Shown in pieces: positions 50,593-59,879 of a stretch of 64,000 nt of DNA (position 1 is the first letter of the stretch; each line of letters opens with the position of its first letter). The notes below the pieces were generated by a model. It was not told the origin of the DNA, made no database searches, and was given only the letters and a program-made list of their open reading frames with translations. A program made the translations under genes and the position numbers. This DNA comes from Neofamilia massiliensis (GTDB taxonomy: Bacteria > Bacillota > Clostridia > Tissierellales > Peptoniphilaceae): assembly GCF_001299475.1 (NCBI RefSeq), contig NZ_CYUJ01000003.1:624409-688408 (forward strand), in the 5' to 3' direction.

Positions 50593-52377
50593 TTACTTTC
50601 CTAGAAATATTGACTCTAAGTTTTCTTTAACAATTTTTATTAGCTCTTCTGTTAGGCTTTCAATACTTTCTCCTAAAATTATACCATGAGAGTATTTAAA
50701 GCCATCATTCCAGATATAGTTAAAGGTCTTTGTATCTAAGCTATTTATTGGACCAATTTGTAGGGCATAAATTTCCACCTTGTCTTTTAAAAACTCTTTT
50801 ACTATGTCCCTAGTTGCTCCAGGAAAAGTAGAGGCTCCGTCAGTTATTTCAAAAATAATTTTATAGGTCTTTTTTGCTTTAATTTCTACTTTCTCTCTAG
50901 GACTTATGTTTTTATAAATCTCCCTAAGACAAGCTCCATCGTCAGTGGTTCCAGAAGATCCGTCTACTTTTGTAACTGATGATATTATCTTACTTAGTTT
51001 TAAATTGCCTGTATCTGTAAAGTCTTTAACCTTATAAAAGTCTCTTCCAAAAAACCAAGTTTCTGTTAAAAGTACAATTTTTTCATTGGTCTTTTGGCTA
51101 GATCCTTGTAAATAATCATTAAAGTCTTCTAATGACAATAAAATTGCTGCTAAGGTTTTTCTCATAGCCTCAATTTTTTCCTCATCCATTGAGCCAGAAT
51201 TGTCTATTAAGAAAGAAATTTCAATTTTTTCTGGTAGAAAATTGTTTTTACTTTCAAGAAAATACCTGTTAAATATTTTTAAGTCCTTGTAGGCTCCCTT
51301 TTTTTCGGCTTCTAAAAAATCTGGATAAGAATAAATTAAATCATTTACATTTAAGTCTCCTTTAGCCTGCTTGTCCTTTTCTACTTGAACTTCTTTTTTT
51401 GCAGACCCAAGAAGTTTTTTCCAAAATTCTTTCAAAGCCCTTCTTTGGCCACTAATTTTATTTTCATAAAAAGAAAATAAGTATATATCTTCTCTACTTA
51501 TAGCAAAATCTTCAAGTTTTTTTATTTCTGCTTCCCTTTGTGATAGGACTTGAGGCTTTTCTTCTTTTAGGATTTCCCTTAGCCTTTCTTCTACATCTGC
51601 TCTAGACGATTCTAACTTATTTTCTCTTTGGTCTTCATTCCCATCTTCAAAAATTTTTTCTCCACTAGAAGATTCTTGGCTGCTATTCATAGAGTCAATT
51701 TCTTTTAACCAAAGTTTTTTAAAGTTTGGATAAATGAAGGCCTTTATAAGTGGATCTCTTTCTATAATTCCCTGGTTGTCGTTAATTTGTCTTAGGAGGT
51801 TGTCATATAAAAATTCATAAATAGACTTGCCCATTATTTCCTGACCAAATTTCTTTTCAATGTCTCTTTTTAAGCCTTCGTCATTAAAATATAAAGTCCA
51901 AAGTAAAAAGCTTTGACTAAAGGCTTGGTGGTCTAAAGATGAAAAAATTCTTTTTGGATTCTTTTCTTTTTTCATATAAGTGATAATTTTTTCTTTTTCT
52001 TCTTGATCTCTATAAAATGGGCAGGTTTCTAAAACTTTTAAATAGGCACTATAACAATCAATTTCAAATAAAAAATCTAATATTTCCTTTTCTACATAGG
52101 ATCTTATAAAATTTTTGTCAATAGTCGTTGAATCTTCTACTAGGTCTTCTAACTTTTTTTGTAGATAGTAAGAAACTTGGTCTATTTCATCTTTAAAAGA
52201 TAGCCTTCTCTTTAAATATAAATCTGCATTTTTCTTCCAATCTGGGTATAGGGCTAATTCATAATATATATGCCACAAAATTTCACTATTAGAAAGATCC
52301 TTTTCTAAAAAACTTGCCAGTGGCAAATATAAAATACCTTCCTTTGGATTAAAAACAAACTTTTCTAAATAATTCAT
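50593..52377 (-). CDS. VWA-domain protein, partner of a MoxR-type ATPase
   Basis: A 594-residue cytoplasmic protein. The N-terminal 390 residues are helical with no recognised domain; the C-terminal von Willebrand A domain has the MIDAS motif FLIDNSGSMDEEK (about 392-404), the Thr in SSGTTDDGA and FEITDGAS. This plan (helical front, VWA end) is that of ViaA/CoxE-type partners of MoxR ATPases. It overlaps the AAA gene by 29 bases. Such pairs help insert metals or assemble complexes (RavA-ViaA, CbbQO, CobST). The target here is unknown. Confidence 0.85.
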   Translation of the reverse strand: MNYLEKFVFNPKEGILYLPLASFLEKDLSNSEILWHIYYELALYPDWKKNADLYLKRRLSFKDEIDQVSYYLQKKLEDLVEDSTTIDKNFIRSYVEKEILDFLFEIDCYSAYLKVLETCPFYRDQEEKEKIITYMKKEKNPKRIFSSLDHQAFSQSFLLWTLYFNDEGLKRDIEKKFGQEIMGKSIYEFLYDNLLRQINDNQGIIERDPLIKAFIYPNFKKLWLKEIDSMNSSQESSSGEKIFEDGNEDQRENKLESSRADVEERLREILKEEKPQVLSQREAEIKKLEDFAISREDIYLFSFYENKISGQRRALKEFWKKLLGSAKKEVQVEKDKQAKGDLNVNDLIYSYPDFLEAEKKGAYKDLKIFNRYFLESKNNFLPEKIEISFLIDNSGSMDEEKIEAMRKTLAAILLSLEDFNDYLQGSSQKTNEKIVLLTETWFFGRDFYKVKDFTDTGNLKLSKIISSVTKVDGSSGTTDDGACLREIYKNISPREKVEIKAKKTYKIIFEITDGASTFPGATRDIVKEFLKDKVEIYALQIGPINSLDTKTFNYIWNDGFKYSHGIILGESIESLTEELIKIVKENLESIFLGK

Positions 52378-53770
52378 TTTTTTCAGGATTTGTTTGATTT
52401 TTTAGTGAGCCTAGGGTGGATTGGTTGACATAATTATACTCTATAGTTAAAAATCTAGACTTAAAGGCTGGGTTTAGGTCTTGGGTTCCTTCATAACTTA
52501 CAGAATCTGTTGAAAGGTTTCCTGTTCCAATAAGTCCAAAACCTTTTTTTATTTTCACAGGTCCAAGTCCAGTTACATAGGCCATTGAGCCAACTTTACT
52601 TTGGAGAATATCGTTAAGACCTATGAGATTTTCCATGGCAATGGTGTTAAGCTCATCAATAATAACAGTTCTGCCGTTTTTTACTGCCAACAATATTTCC
52701 TTTTCGATTTTCTTTACAACTGTTCCATAGGTTGAGTTTCTAGCTATAAAAATTTCTGAAATACTGTCCCAAAGTTTAGATTTTATTAGGTTTTCTTTTT
52801 CATATGGAAGGTTCTTAAAGTCTTTTTCGTGACTTCTTAGCCAGGTTAAATATTGGTCCACAACTTTGTCTACAAGGTCTATGTCACTTTCTTTTGAATT
52901 TGCTTTTTCTAAAGACAGAGTCTTTTCAACAAACATATCTTCATAGGTCAAATTGTAAGAGCCTGATATAAAGTAGGGATATATTTTTTCAAGATCTTTT
53001 TCACTGCCTCTAGCTAGGGCTTCTTTGTAATAGGTCCTTTTTTCTTTGTTAAGTTGAGCAAATTTTTCTATGGCTTCAGCTTCACTTATATTTTGATTTT
53101 TTAAAAACCACTTGTTCATTTCTAGCTCTAGGTCATCTTGGATAATATTTTCTATAGAAAACTCCATTGCTGCCTCTCTAGCCAGCTGAGTTTTTCCACT
53201 ACCTAGGTGGCCAACAAGATATACTGGAGTTCCAGCCTTTAAAGATTCTATAATTTTTTTCTTAGCTTCAAGGACATAAGAAATGTCAACTAAGTTATTG
53301 CTATTTGAATTTTCTATGTCTCTTAGTAACTGTCTTTGATAATAAAATTCCCAAGCATCAGGAGAACTTGTTATTAGTTCTTTTAGGTTTTTATTATATT
53401 CATTAATTCTTTCTATCCTAGCCCTAGTTTGAAAGCTGCTTCCATAAAAATTACTAGCATAAAGATTTTGATTTTCTTTTCTTTCAACTGTTAGGAAAAA
53501 TTTTTCGTAGGCAATTAAGTTTTCCAATTCTTCAATGGCTTTTTTCTGATAACTTTTATTTAAAGTTAGGTAGTCTTTATATTTTTTTAATAAGTCATTT
53601 TCGCTAAAAGACCTGTCTACATCTTCTTCTATTCTAAAGTTTTTGAAAAATTCGCCTAGGCTAGTTGAACTTTTATCTGACGTCGCTTTTGCCTCTTTGC
53701 GCAAGGCATCTTCATAGAGATTTTGAATTTCTCTAAGGCTAGGTATAGAATCTATATTTTTATTTTTCAT
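52349..53770 (-). CDS. MoxR/CbbQ-like AAA ATPase
   Basis: A 473-residue AAA_5-type ATPase. After about 185 helical residues of unknown domain comes Walker A GHLGSGKT (about 192-199), then a large insertion, Walker B VIIDELNT (about 370), sensor 1 LIGTGNLS and the arginine finger region NPAFKSRFLTIEY. RBS GGAG 12 bases before ATG. It overlaps the VWA gene, so the two are coupled. The long insertion between Walker A and B (normally about 60 residues) is unusual. Confidence 0.85.
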   Translation of the reverse strand: MKNKNIDSIPSLREIQNLYEDALRKEAKATSDKSSTSLGEFFKNFRIEEDVDRSFSENDLLKKYKDYLTLNKSYQKKAIEELENLIAYEKFFLTVERKENQNLYASNFYGSSFQTRARIERINEYNKNLKELITSSPDAWEFYYQRQLLRDIENSNSNNLVDISYVLEAKKKIIESLKAGTPVYLVGHLGSGKTQLAREAAMEFSIENIIQDDLELEMNKWFLKNQNISEAEAIEKFAQLNKEKRTYYKEALARGSEKDLEKIYPYFISGSYNLTYEDMFVEKTLSLEKANSKESDIDLVDKVVDQYLTWLRSHEKDFKNLPYEKENLIKSKLWDSISEIFIARNSTYGTVVKKIEKEILLAVKNGRTVIIDELNTIAMENLIGLNDILQSKVGSMAYVTGLGPVKIKKGFGLIGTGNLSTDSVSYEGTQDLNPAFKSRFLTIEYNYVNQSTLGSLKNQTNPEKNELFRKVCF

Positions 53771-53800
53771 ATTTATGCCATGCTCCTTTGTTTTTGATGT

Positions 53801-53831
53801 AAAAAAGGGACGATAACAAGCTCGCCCCTTT
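53801..53831 (-). terminator. Terminator of the oleate hydratase gene
   Basis: On the minus strand AAAGGGGCGA pairs with TCGTCCCTTT (one G-U), followed by T. Confidence 0.85.
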
Positions 53832-53852
53832 GTATTTTTAAGATAATAATCT

Positions 53853-55646
53853 TTAGATCAAATTAAAGTCCTTTAGCATTTCTTCTATATCTGTTCCCCT
53901 AATAAGTTTTCCAACCTTCATTTTTTGTAGTGGTGTAAGTGGAAGATCAGGCTTTTCTCCATCTGATAGGGCTACCATGGCATTTAATAAATACCTAAGG
54001 TCGTATCTAGATGCAAAAACTTCTGGAACAGCTTTTTCAACTCCACATAGGACATAAACTGCTTCCATAGCTGTTCTACCAGAATATTCAGTAGTAAATA
54101 CTGTATCTCTACCTGGTTTGTCAAGAGTTTCAGCAAATTGGCCTAAGAAAGCAAAGTTTACTCCACCTTTAGGAACAACAAATGGTCTATCTCCAGCCTT
54201 TCTTGGCATAAATTGAGAAGTAATATAAGGCATCATAACTGGAACAGCAGTACAAGTTTCAGCAAGTGCATCAATTTCATTTACTGGAACGCCAATGTGG
54301 TAAAGCCATTCTTTAGTAATTTCCTTACCAGTACAATCTCTCATTTTCTTCTTTATATAGTCGCCTTCAACGTCAGTAAATAATCCATAAACCCAAACTG
54401 CTACATCATCTTCAGGTTGGTCTGGATATTGACCTTGTCTATTAATAGTCCAAGACATTAACCAAGATGAGTCAACACAAGTAACAATACCACCAGTTAC
54501 AGTCTTTCCACCATAAGGGCTTCTCTTAGTAATTTTTTCAATATACTTAGGAATAGAATCATCGTGGCAGGTTACTGTACAAGATTCCCAATTTGTTTTT
54601 TCAACATCAGTGCAGAAAACTTCTGGACGACCAAAGTCATCAGATTTTTTTGCAATATTTTTCCACATTTCCCAGCAACCTGTTTGTTCATCACTAAGTT
54701 CAGCAGGAGTATTATCATCTCCGTAGCTAGAATTTTCTGTCATAGAACCGTTAGTAATAAAGACAAGGTCATTTTCGCTAAGGTCTATAGACTTGTCGTT
54801 GCCATTTTTGTCTTCAGCTATAATCTTAGTAGCAACTTTTCTATTTTCAGAAATATCAAAATCAACATCAGTTACCTTAGTATTATATTGGAATTTACAT
54901 CCGTAGTCTTCAAGATATTTTACCATTGGTCTTACAATAGAATTGTATTGGTCATATCTAGTAAATCTTAAAGCAGATAAGTTAGTTAAACCTCCAACAT
55001 GGTGGATAAAACGGTTTAAATATAATTTCATTTCCAAGGCTGAGTGCCAATTTTCAAAGGCAAACATAGATCTCCAATAAGTCCAAAAGTCTGAATTTAA
55101 AACTCCATCAGAGAAAATATCTTCAATTGCCTTGTCTTCAAGGTCCTCATCACTAGTCATACATAAAGTAGCAATTTCTTTAACTTGGCTTTGAGTTAAG
55201 TTAAATTTTCCATCGTCATAGCGATTACCTTGTTTGTGGGTAATACGACAGTTACTGAAGTTTGGATCATCGTAGTTAGTATAGAAATAATCATCTAATA
55301 CACTCATTTCTGGGTTTTCTAAACTTGGAATTGAGCTCCAAATGTCCCAAAGACATTCAAAGTGGGCACCAGTTTCTCTACCACCACGGGCAACATAACC
55401 TCTAGTATCCATATATTCTCCATCAAGAGATCCGCCTGGAATATCCATTTGCTCTAAGAAGGTAATTTTCTTACCGTCCATGTGAGCATCTCTAATTAGA
55501 AAACAAGCTGCAGTTAAAGATGCAATACCAGTTCCAACTAAGTAGGCAGATTTTTCTTCAATTCCCTTAGGCTTTCTAGCCTTTACTAGTCTTTGAAAAT
55601 CTCCATTAGTAAGTTTTAGTCTTTCATCATAAGTTTTAAGTTCCAT
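53853..55646 (-). CDS. ohyA: Oleate hydratase (myosin-cross-reactive antigen family)
   Basis: A 597-residue FAD protein that adds water to oleate or linoleate to give 10-hydroxy fatty acids. The Rossmann motif is AYLVGTGIASLTAACFL (residues 34-50), with the FLEQMDIPGGSLDG flavin block, the MDTRGYVARGGRE active-site segment, VFITNGSMTENSS and YITSQFMPRKAGDRP. Full family length; cytoplasmic or membrane-surface. RBS AAGGAGG. The TetR gene 100 bases upstream on the same strand is the likely regulator. The enzyme detoxifies host unsaturated fatty acids. Confidence 0.96.
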   Translation of the reverse strand: MELKTYDERLKLTNGDFQRLVKARKPKGIEEKSAYLVGTGIASLTAACFLIRDAHMDGKKITFLEQMDIPGGSLDGEYMDTRGYVARGGRETGAHFECLWDIWSSIPSLENPEMSVLDDYFYTNYDDPNFSNCRITHKQGNRYDDGKFNLTQSQVKEIATLCMTSDEDLEDKAIEDIFSDGVLNSDFWTYWRSMFAFENWHSALEMKLYLNRFIHHVGGLTNLSALRFTRYDQYNSIVRPMVKYLEDYGCKFQYNTKVTDVDFDISENRKVATKIIAEDKNGNDKSIDLSENDLVFITNGSMTENSSYGDDNTPAELSDEQTGCWEMWKNIAKKSDDFGRPEVFCTDVEKTNWESCTVTCHDDSIPKYIEKITKRSPYGGKTVTGGIVTCVDSSWLMSWTINRQGQYPDQPEDDVAVWVYGLFTDVEGDYIKKKMRDCTGKEITKEWLYHIGVPVNEIDALAETCTAVPVMMPYITSQFMPRKAGDRPFVVPKGGVNFAFLGQFAETLDKPGRDTVFTTEYSGRTAMEAVYVLCGVEKAVPEVFASRYDLRYLLNAMVALSDGEKPDLPLTPLQKMKVGKLIRGTDIEEMLKDFNLI

Positions 55647-55747
55647 AATTTCCTCCTTAAATAATTCAATCTTTATTCTTTACACTTTTAATTAAATCAC
55701 TTATCTGACAAAGATTCATCTACCAAAAGAGGACTTGTGGGTAAAGT

Positions 55748-56338
55748 TTACTCAATATTTAAATTTTGGGTAAAATCTTTTAAGTCTTCACTTCTCTTTA
55801 GAGAAAGTAAAATATTTCCATCCATTAACTTGCCAATCCTATTAGTAAGCGCTACTGGATCAGTTTTCATTCCACTTGCAACCCATTGGATTAGGGAGCT
55901 GCTTAAAGCGCATTGGTAAAAATAAGCTATTAATTTAATGTCTATGTCCTTGGCCTTTGTTTCTTTAGCAACAAGACTTACGTACTTGTTCATAATTTCT
56001 CCAGCAATAGAGAAAACATATTTTTCAACATCAGCCTTGTAGTCTGATTCATACATGTGTTTTATAGCTTTTTTATTATCTAAAATAAACTTGGCCGCTA
56101 AAATAAAACTATCTTCCCAAGAAAGAGTTTCATTAAACTCTTCAATTACTACAGCTAATTCCTCTTCAAAAATTTCCTTGACTAATTCAGTTAGATTTTC
56201 GTAGTGATAATAGAAAGTTTTTCTTTCGATTTGACACTTCTTAGCTAGTTCAGTAACTGTAACACTGTGGATAGGTTTTTTGTTTAAAAGATTTATAAAT
56301 TCCTTGCGAATAAGGTCCTTAGTATAATTTTGTGACAT
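55748..56338 (-). CDS. TetR-family regulator
   Basis: A 196-residue regulator. The N-terminal helix-turn-helix is IHSVTVTELAKKCQIERKTFYYHYENL, in the usual two-part TetR form (residues 22-48), with the YYHY end of the recognition helix. The rest is a helical ligand-binding domain. It stands upstream of ohyA on the same strand, so it may sense fatty acids and control ohyA; no operator palindrome was found in the 100-base gap. RBS GTGGTGG. Confidence 0.85.
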   Translation of the reverse strand: MSQNYTKDLIRKEFINLLNKKPIHSVTVTELAKKCQIERKTFYYHYENLTELVKEIFEEELAVVIEEFNETLSWEDSFILAAKFILDNKKAIKHMYESDYKADVEKYVFSIAGEIMNKYVSLVAKETKAKDIDIKLIAYFYQCALSSSLIQWVASGMKTDPVALTNRIGKLMDGNILLSLKRSEDLKDFTQNLNIE

Positions 56339-56487
56339 AAGTCCACCACTTTCATAATAAAAATTTATATGTATAATATACCCTCAAAAATCAAGAACTT
56401 AAATCATAAGTATTAAAATAATCAAATTAAGGGTTTTATTAGCTCTATAAGTTCTAAACCTTTACTAAAAACAAAAATTTTTTCAAC

Positions 56488-56516
56488 AAAAAAGCACCTA
56501 GTTAATTCTAGGTGCC
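56488..56516 (-). terminator. Terminator of the Fe-alcohol dehydrogenase gene
   Basis: GCACCTAG (56494-56501) pairs with CTAGGTGC (56508-56515); on the minus strand six T follow. Confidence 0.9.
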
Positions 56517-56530
56517 AAAAATTTTTTTAA

Positions 56531-57709
56531 TTAGAAGTCTAAATCTTTGCCTTCGTAAACATATTCAAATAATTTTTTCATTGTTGCAACATCAATTGAC
56601 CTTGGGTTTGATCCTGTACATGCATCGGCAACTGCATTTGTTGCTATGGCATCGATCTTTTCTTTGAATTCGTCTTCTTTAATTCCAAAGTCTCTTAGGT
56701 TGTTTTTAATATCGAACTTAGCGTTTAAGCCTCTGATCATTTTAATTAGTTCGTTGGCGATTTCTTCGTCAGTTCCACTTAGGCCAAGGTTCTTACCAAT
56801 TTCGCCGTATCTCTTTAGGGCAGTTTCATCTTTCATATTGTATTGGATTACATATGGAAGGTACATGGCGTTTGCATAGCCGTGGATAATGTGGCCAGTT
56901 GAGAAAACTGCGCCAGTCTTGTGGGCCATTGAGTGAACAATTCCTAGTAGGGCGTTAGAGAAAGCTTGGCCTGCTAGACATTGGGCATAGTGCATTTGTT
57001 CTCTGGCTTCAAGGTCGCCGTTATAAGATTTTTCTAGATATTCAAAGACCATTTGGATGGCGTGAATTGCTAGTGGATCTGTGAAAGGACTGTTGGCAGT
57101 TGAAACATAGGATTCAAAGGCGTGAGTCAAAGCGTCCATTCCTGTATAGGCAATTAAGTTCTTAGGCATAGTTTCTACAAGAGCTGGGTCAAGGATGGCT
57201 ATGTCTGGAGTAATGTTAAAGTCAGCTATTGGGTATTTAATGCCCTTTTCGTAGTCAGTAATAACTGAGAAGGCTGTTACTTCTGTAGCTGTTCCTGATG
57301 TTGATGAAATAGCTACAAACTTTGCCTTGTTTCTAAGTTTTGGAAGACCAAATGGAACAACCATTTCTTCAAAGGTTATTTCTGGATATTCATATTTAAT
57401 CCACATAGCCTTAGCTGCGTCTATTGGAGATCCACCACCCATGGCTACTATCCAGTCTGGTTTGAATTCTTGCATTTTCTTTGCGCCAGCCATAACTGTT
57501 TCTACAGATGGGTCTGGTTCAACATTTTCAAATAATTCTACTTCCATGCCAGCTTCTTTTAGGTTAGCAACAACCTTGTCTAAGAAGCCAAATTTTTTCA
57601 TAGAGCCTCCACCTACTACTACAATGGCTTTTTCACCATGAAGGTCCTTTAGTGCATCTAAGGCACCTGGTCCGTAATAAGTATCTCTAGGTAATGTGTA
57701 TCTTTTCAT
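56531..57709 (-). CDS. Iron-containing alcohol dehydrogenase
   Basis: A 392-residue group III dehydrogenase. NAD-binding VGGGSMKKFG near residue 33, MGGGSPIDAAKAM near 97, SSTSGTATE near 148; metal ligands in DALTHAFESY, HSMAHKTGAVFSTGHIIHG (His residues around 260-280). It could act on butanol, ethanol or another alcohol/aldehyde. RBS AAGGAGG. Monocistronic, with its own terminator. Confidence 0.93.
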   Translation of the reverse strand: MKRYTLPRDTYYGPGALDALKDLHGEKAIVVVGGGSMKKFGFLDKVVANLKEAGMEVELFENVEPDPSVETVMAGAKKMQEFKPDWIVAMGGGSPIDAAKAMWIKYEYPEITFEEMVVPFGLPKLRNKAKFVAISSTSGTATEVTAFSVITDYEKGIKYPIADFNITPDIAILDPALVETMPKNLIAYTGMDALTHAFESYVSTANSPFTDPLAIHAIQMVFEYLEKSYNGDLEAREQMHYAQCLAGQAFSNALLGIVHSMAHKTGAVFSTGHIIHGYANAMYLPYVIQYNMKDETALKRYGEIGKNLGLSGTDEEIANELIKMIRGLNAKFDIKNNLRDFGIKEDEFKEKIDAIATNAVADACTGSNPRSIDVATMKKLFEYVYEGKDLDF

Positions 57710-57837
57710 AATGTTTTTCCTCCTTGTGTAATAACATTACTATCTAACAATTACATTATACCCCGAAATCGTTAAAAATAACACTATCTCTTTAATTTAT
57801 TTTTAATTTTCTACTTAAGCTTAAGTAGTTTTGCCTC

Positions 57838-58299
57838 CTATTCTAATTTTTCGTCACAAGATGAACAATAGGCTACATAAATAGAATTGGCTTTGCCACA
57901 GGCTTTACACCTTGTCATTTGCTCTTGATCAAGATTTTTATCTGAAAATGCTGTCTGCATCTTTTCTTCAATTAAATTTTTGTCAATACTAGGTCTTTGG
58001 CTTTTATTAAAATTATCTGGGTCGATTTTTATTTCTTTTAACTGCCTTTGAAGCTCTGATATTTTTTTAAATTTTCTTTTAAAGTCGTCAAAGGAATAGG
58101 CTACGTCCATTTTATAAAGTTCATAAGAAAGAACTCCAATTTCTCTAAATTCTATTTCAAGTTGGTCTTCAAGTTTTTTTATTTCTTTTTTTTGCTGGCA
58201 GTAGTCAGACATTTCGCTTACTTGGGTCATAACTATATCCCTGCCTTGGTTAAGCGTTTTATAAAGTTCATTTACTATTAGGTCTATATCTTTTTTCAT
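57838..58299 (-). CDS. Coiled-coil protein with C-terminal zinc ribbon
   Basis: A 153-residue protein: a long helical, charged region (about 1-110, with heptads) and a C-terminal zinc ribbon with CKACGKANSIYVAYCSSCDEKLE in two overlapping parts, i.e. CxxC-x10-CxxC. No membrane segment. Such proteins are common and uncharacterised in Firmicutes. RBS AGAGGGG. No operon partner. Confidence 0.75.
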   Translation of the reverse strand: MKKDIDLIVNELYKTLNQGRDIVMTQVSEMSDYCQQKKEIKKLEDQLEIEFREIGVLSYELYKMDVAYSFDDFKRKFKKISELQRQLKEIKIDPDNFNKSQRPSIDKNLIEEKMQTAFSDKNLDQEQMTRCKACGKANSIYVAYCSSCDEKLE

Positions 58300-58422
58300 A
58301 CTAAGTCCCCTCTCTACCTGTCTATTTAATTTATACCCTAAATTTGTTATTTATTTTTTCTTTTAGGGTATTATTTAAGTATCAAGGACAAACACTGTCC
58401 AAAAAAATTTTAGGAGGATCAA

Positions 58423-58659
58423 ATGAAAGAATTAAAATTATATTATATGGAAGGCTGTCCATTTTGTAAAAAAGTTAGAAAGTTTATCGAAAAAAATCCT
58501 GAGCTTAAGGTTGAAGAACTTGATATAGCTGACGAAAAAAACCACAAGGACTTACTTGAAATCGGTGGCCAAGACCAAGTCCCAATGCTTACAATTGACG
58601 GCAAACCAATGTACGAATCTGGAGACATTGTAAAATTTTTAAAGGACCAATTAGCATAA
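58423..58659 (+). CDS. Glutaredoxin-like protein
   Basis: A 78-residue thioredoxin-fold protein with the active site CPFC (residues 12-15 in YYMEGCPFCKKVRKF), the cis-Pro loop DQVPMLTIDG and GDIVKFL. RBS TAGGAGGATCAA. It probably reduces disulfides or mixed thiols in this anaerobe. Directly coupled to the phosphodiesterase gene. Confidence 0.9.
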   Translation: MKELKLYYMEGCPFCKKVRKFIEKNPELKVEELDIADEKNHKDLLEIGGQDQVPMLTIDGKPMYESGDIVKFLKDQLA

Positions 58660-59205
58660 GTGAAAATAGGATTCTTATCAGACACCCACGGCAATCTTAA
58701 GTGGACCATGGAAGCTCTTGACTATCTTTCTGACTGTGACAAGATCTTGCATTTAGGAGATGTCCTTGCTCATGGACCTAGAAATGCCCTTACAGAAGAA
58801 TACAATCCAAAGGACCTGGCAGAAATTTTAAAATCCAGAAAAAACATTTCCTACATTAGAGGCAATTGTGATGCCGATGTAGATGAAATGGTTATGGACA
58901 AAGATATTTCAAAGTCTAGCGACTTTTTATCTTGGGGAGATTTAAAGATTTTTGCAACTCACGGCTATTTAGAATCAGAAAATTCTAGATTTTATAAGGC
59001 TCTAGAACTTGGAGCCAATGTTATTGTAACAGGTCACACTCACATAAAGGTTTTAGAAGAAAAAGATGGTATGGTTATTTTAAATCCAGGATCTACAACT
59101 CTACCAAAAGATGGGTCTAAGTCCATTGCCACTTATGAAAATAAAACTTTTAAGCTAATTGATTTAGAAAGTAAAAAAGTTCTTAAAGAATTGAAAATCG
59201 ATTAA
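58660..59205 (+). CDS. yfcE: YfcE/MJ0936-type metallophosphodiesterase
   Basis: A 181-residue calcineurin-fold phosphodiesterase. Metal motifs: GFLSDTHGN (Asp8, His10), LHLGDVLAHG, YIRGNCDAD, ATHGYL and VTGHTHIK. GTG start at 58660, directly after the glutaredoxin stop, with weak AAAGGACC upstream, so it depends on translational coupling. YfcE hydrolyses phosphodiesters in vitro; the physiological substrate is unknown. Confidence 0.9.
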   Translation: MKIGFLSDTHGNLKWTMEALDYLSDCDKILHLGDVLAHGPRNALTEEYNPKDLAEILKSRKNISYIRGNCDADVDEMVMDKDISKSSDFLSWGDLKIFATHGYLESENSRFYKALELGANVIVTGHTHIKVLEEKDGMVILNPGSTTLPKDGSKSIATYENKTFKLIDLESKKVLKELKID

Positions 59206-59209
59206 ATAT

Positions 59210-59240
59210 CTAGACCTTGGCTTCCAGGGTCTAGTTTTTT
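59210..59240 (+). terminator. Terminator of the grx-yfcE unit
   Basis: CTAGACC pairs with GGTCTAG, with an inner TGG/CCA pair, then six T. Confidence 0.9.
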
Positions 59241-59250
59241 ATTTAAAACA

Positions 59251-59276
59251 AAAAAAAGAACACCTCAAGGTGCTCT
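59251..59276 (-). terminator. Terminator of the MarR gene
   Basis: On the minus strand AGAGCACCT pairs with AGGTGTTCT (one G-U), followed by a T run. Confidence 0.85.
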
Positions 59277-59297
59277 CTTTTTTAAGTACTAACTTAC

Positions 59298-59735
59298 TTA
59301 TTTTAATAAGTCATCTGCAGTAGGAAGGTGGTCATAAACAGCCTTTAATACTTCCTCTGTCTTTTTAATGTCTTCAGGAGACATAGTTTTTTCTAAAGTG
59401 TCTAAAATATCTGCCAAGTATTTGTTTTTGCTTTGTGAAAACTTGTCATATTTTTTAGTTACATTTAGATAGAAAACTCTCTTGTCTTCTTTAGATTGAG
59501 TTTTTGTAATGTATCCCTTGTCTTCAAGATTCGAAATCTTGTAGGCTGCGTTTGGTTGGGATATTTTCATAAAACTAGCAACGTCTCTTACTGTAGGTTT
59601 CTTTAGGCCATTAATAACTTCTAGGCAGAAGGATTCAGAAACAGTTAAACTGTCTTCTTTGTTTTCTCCCATATTTAATGTTCTGTAGAAGTCTAATTTA
59701 AACCTATTGTAAACCTTTAAAAATTGTTTTTTCAT
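59298..59735 (-). CDS. MarR-family regulator
   Basis: A 145-residue winged-helix regulator. The helix-turn-helix is PTVRDVASFMKISQPNAAYK, followed by NLEDKGYITKTQSKEDKR (wing). N- and C-terminal helices form the dimer interface. RBS AGGAGAAAG. Monocistronic; the target is unknown, possibly itself or a transporter elsewhere. Confidence 0.88.
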   Translation of the reverse strand: MKKQFLKVYNRFKLDFYRTLNMGENKEDSLTVSESFCLEVINGLKKPTVRDVASFMKISQPNAAYKISNLEDKGYITKTQSKEDKRVFYLNVTKKYDKFSQSKNKYLADILDTLEKTMSPEDIKKTEEVLKAVYDHLPTADDLLK

Positions 59736-59879
59736 AAGTATATCTTTCTCCTAAAAATATTTTTATATTATTTTACAATTCTATTTTAACATATAAAACA
59801 GATTTTTTTAATAAAAACTTGGTGAAATATTGTTTTCTTTATATCTAATAATAATATAAGAAGATTTATTAGACATTTC

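Noticed and set aside
54564-54971. Plus-strand 135-codon frame inside oleate hydratase
   Set aside because: Antisense shadow of a fully conserved gene, no ribosome site.
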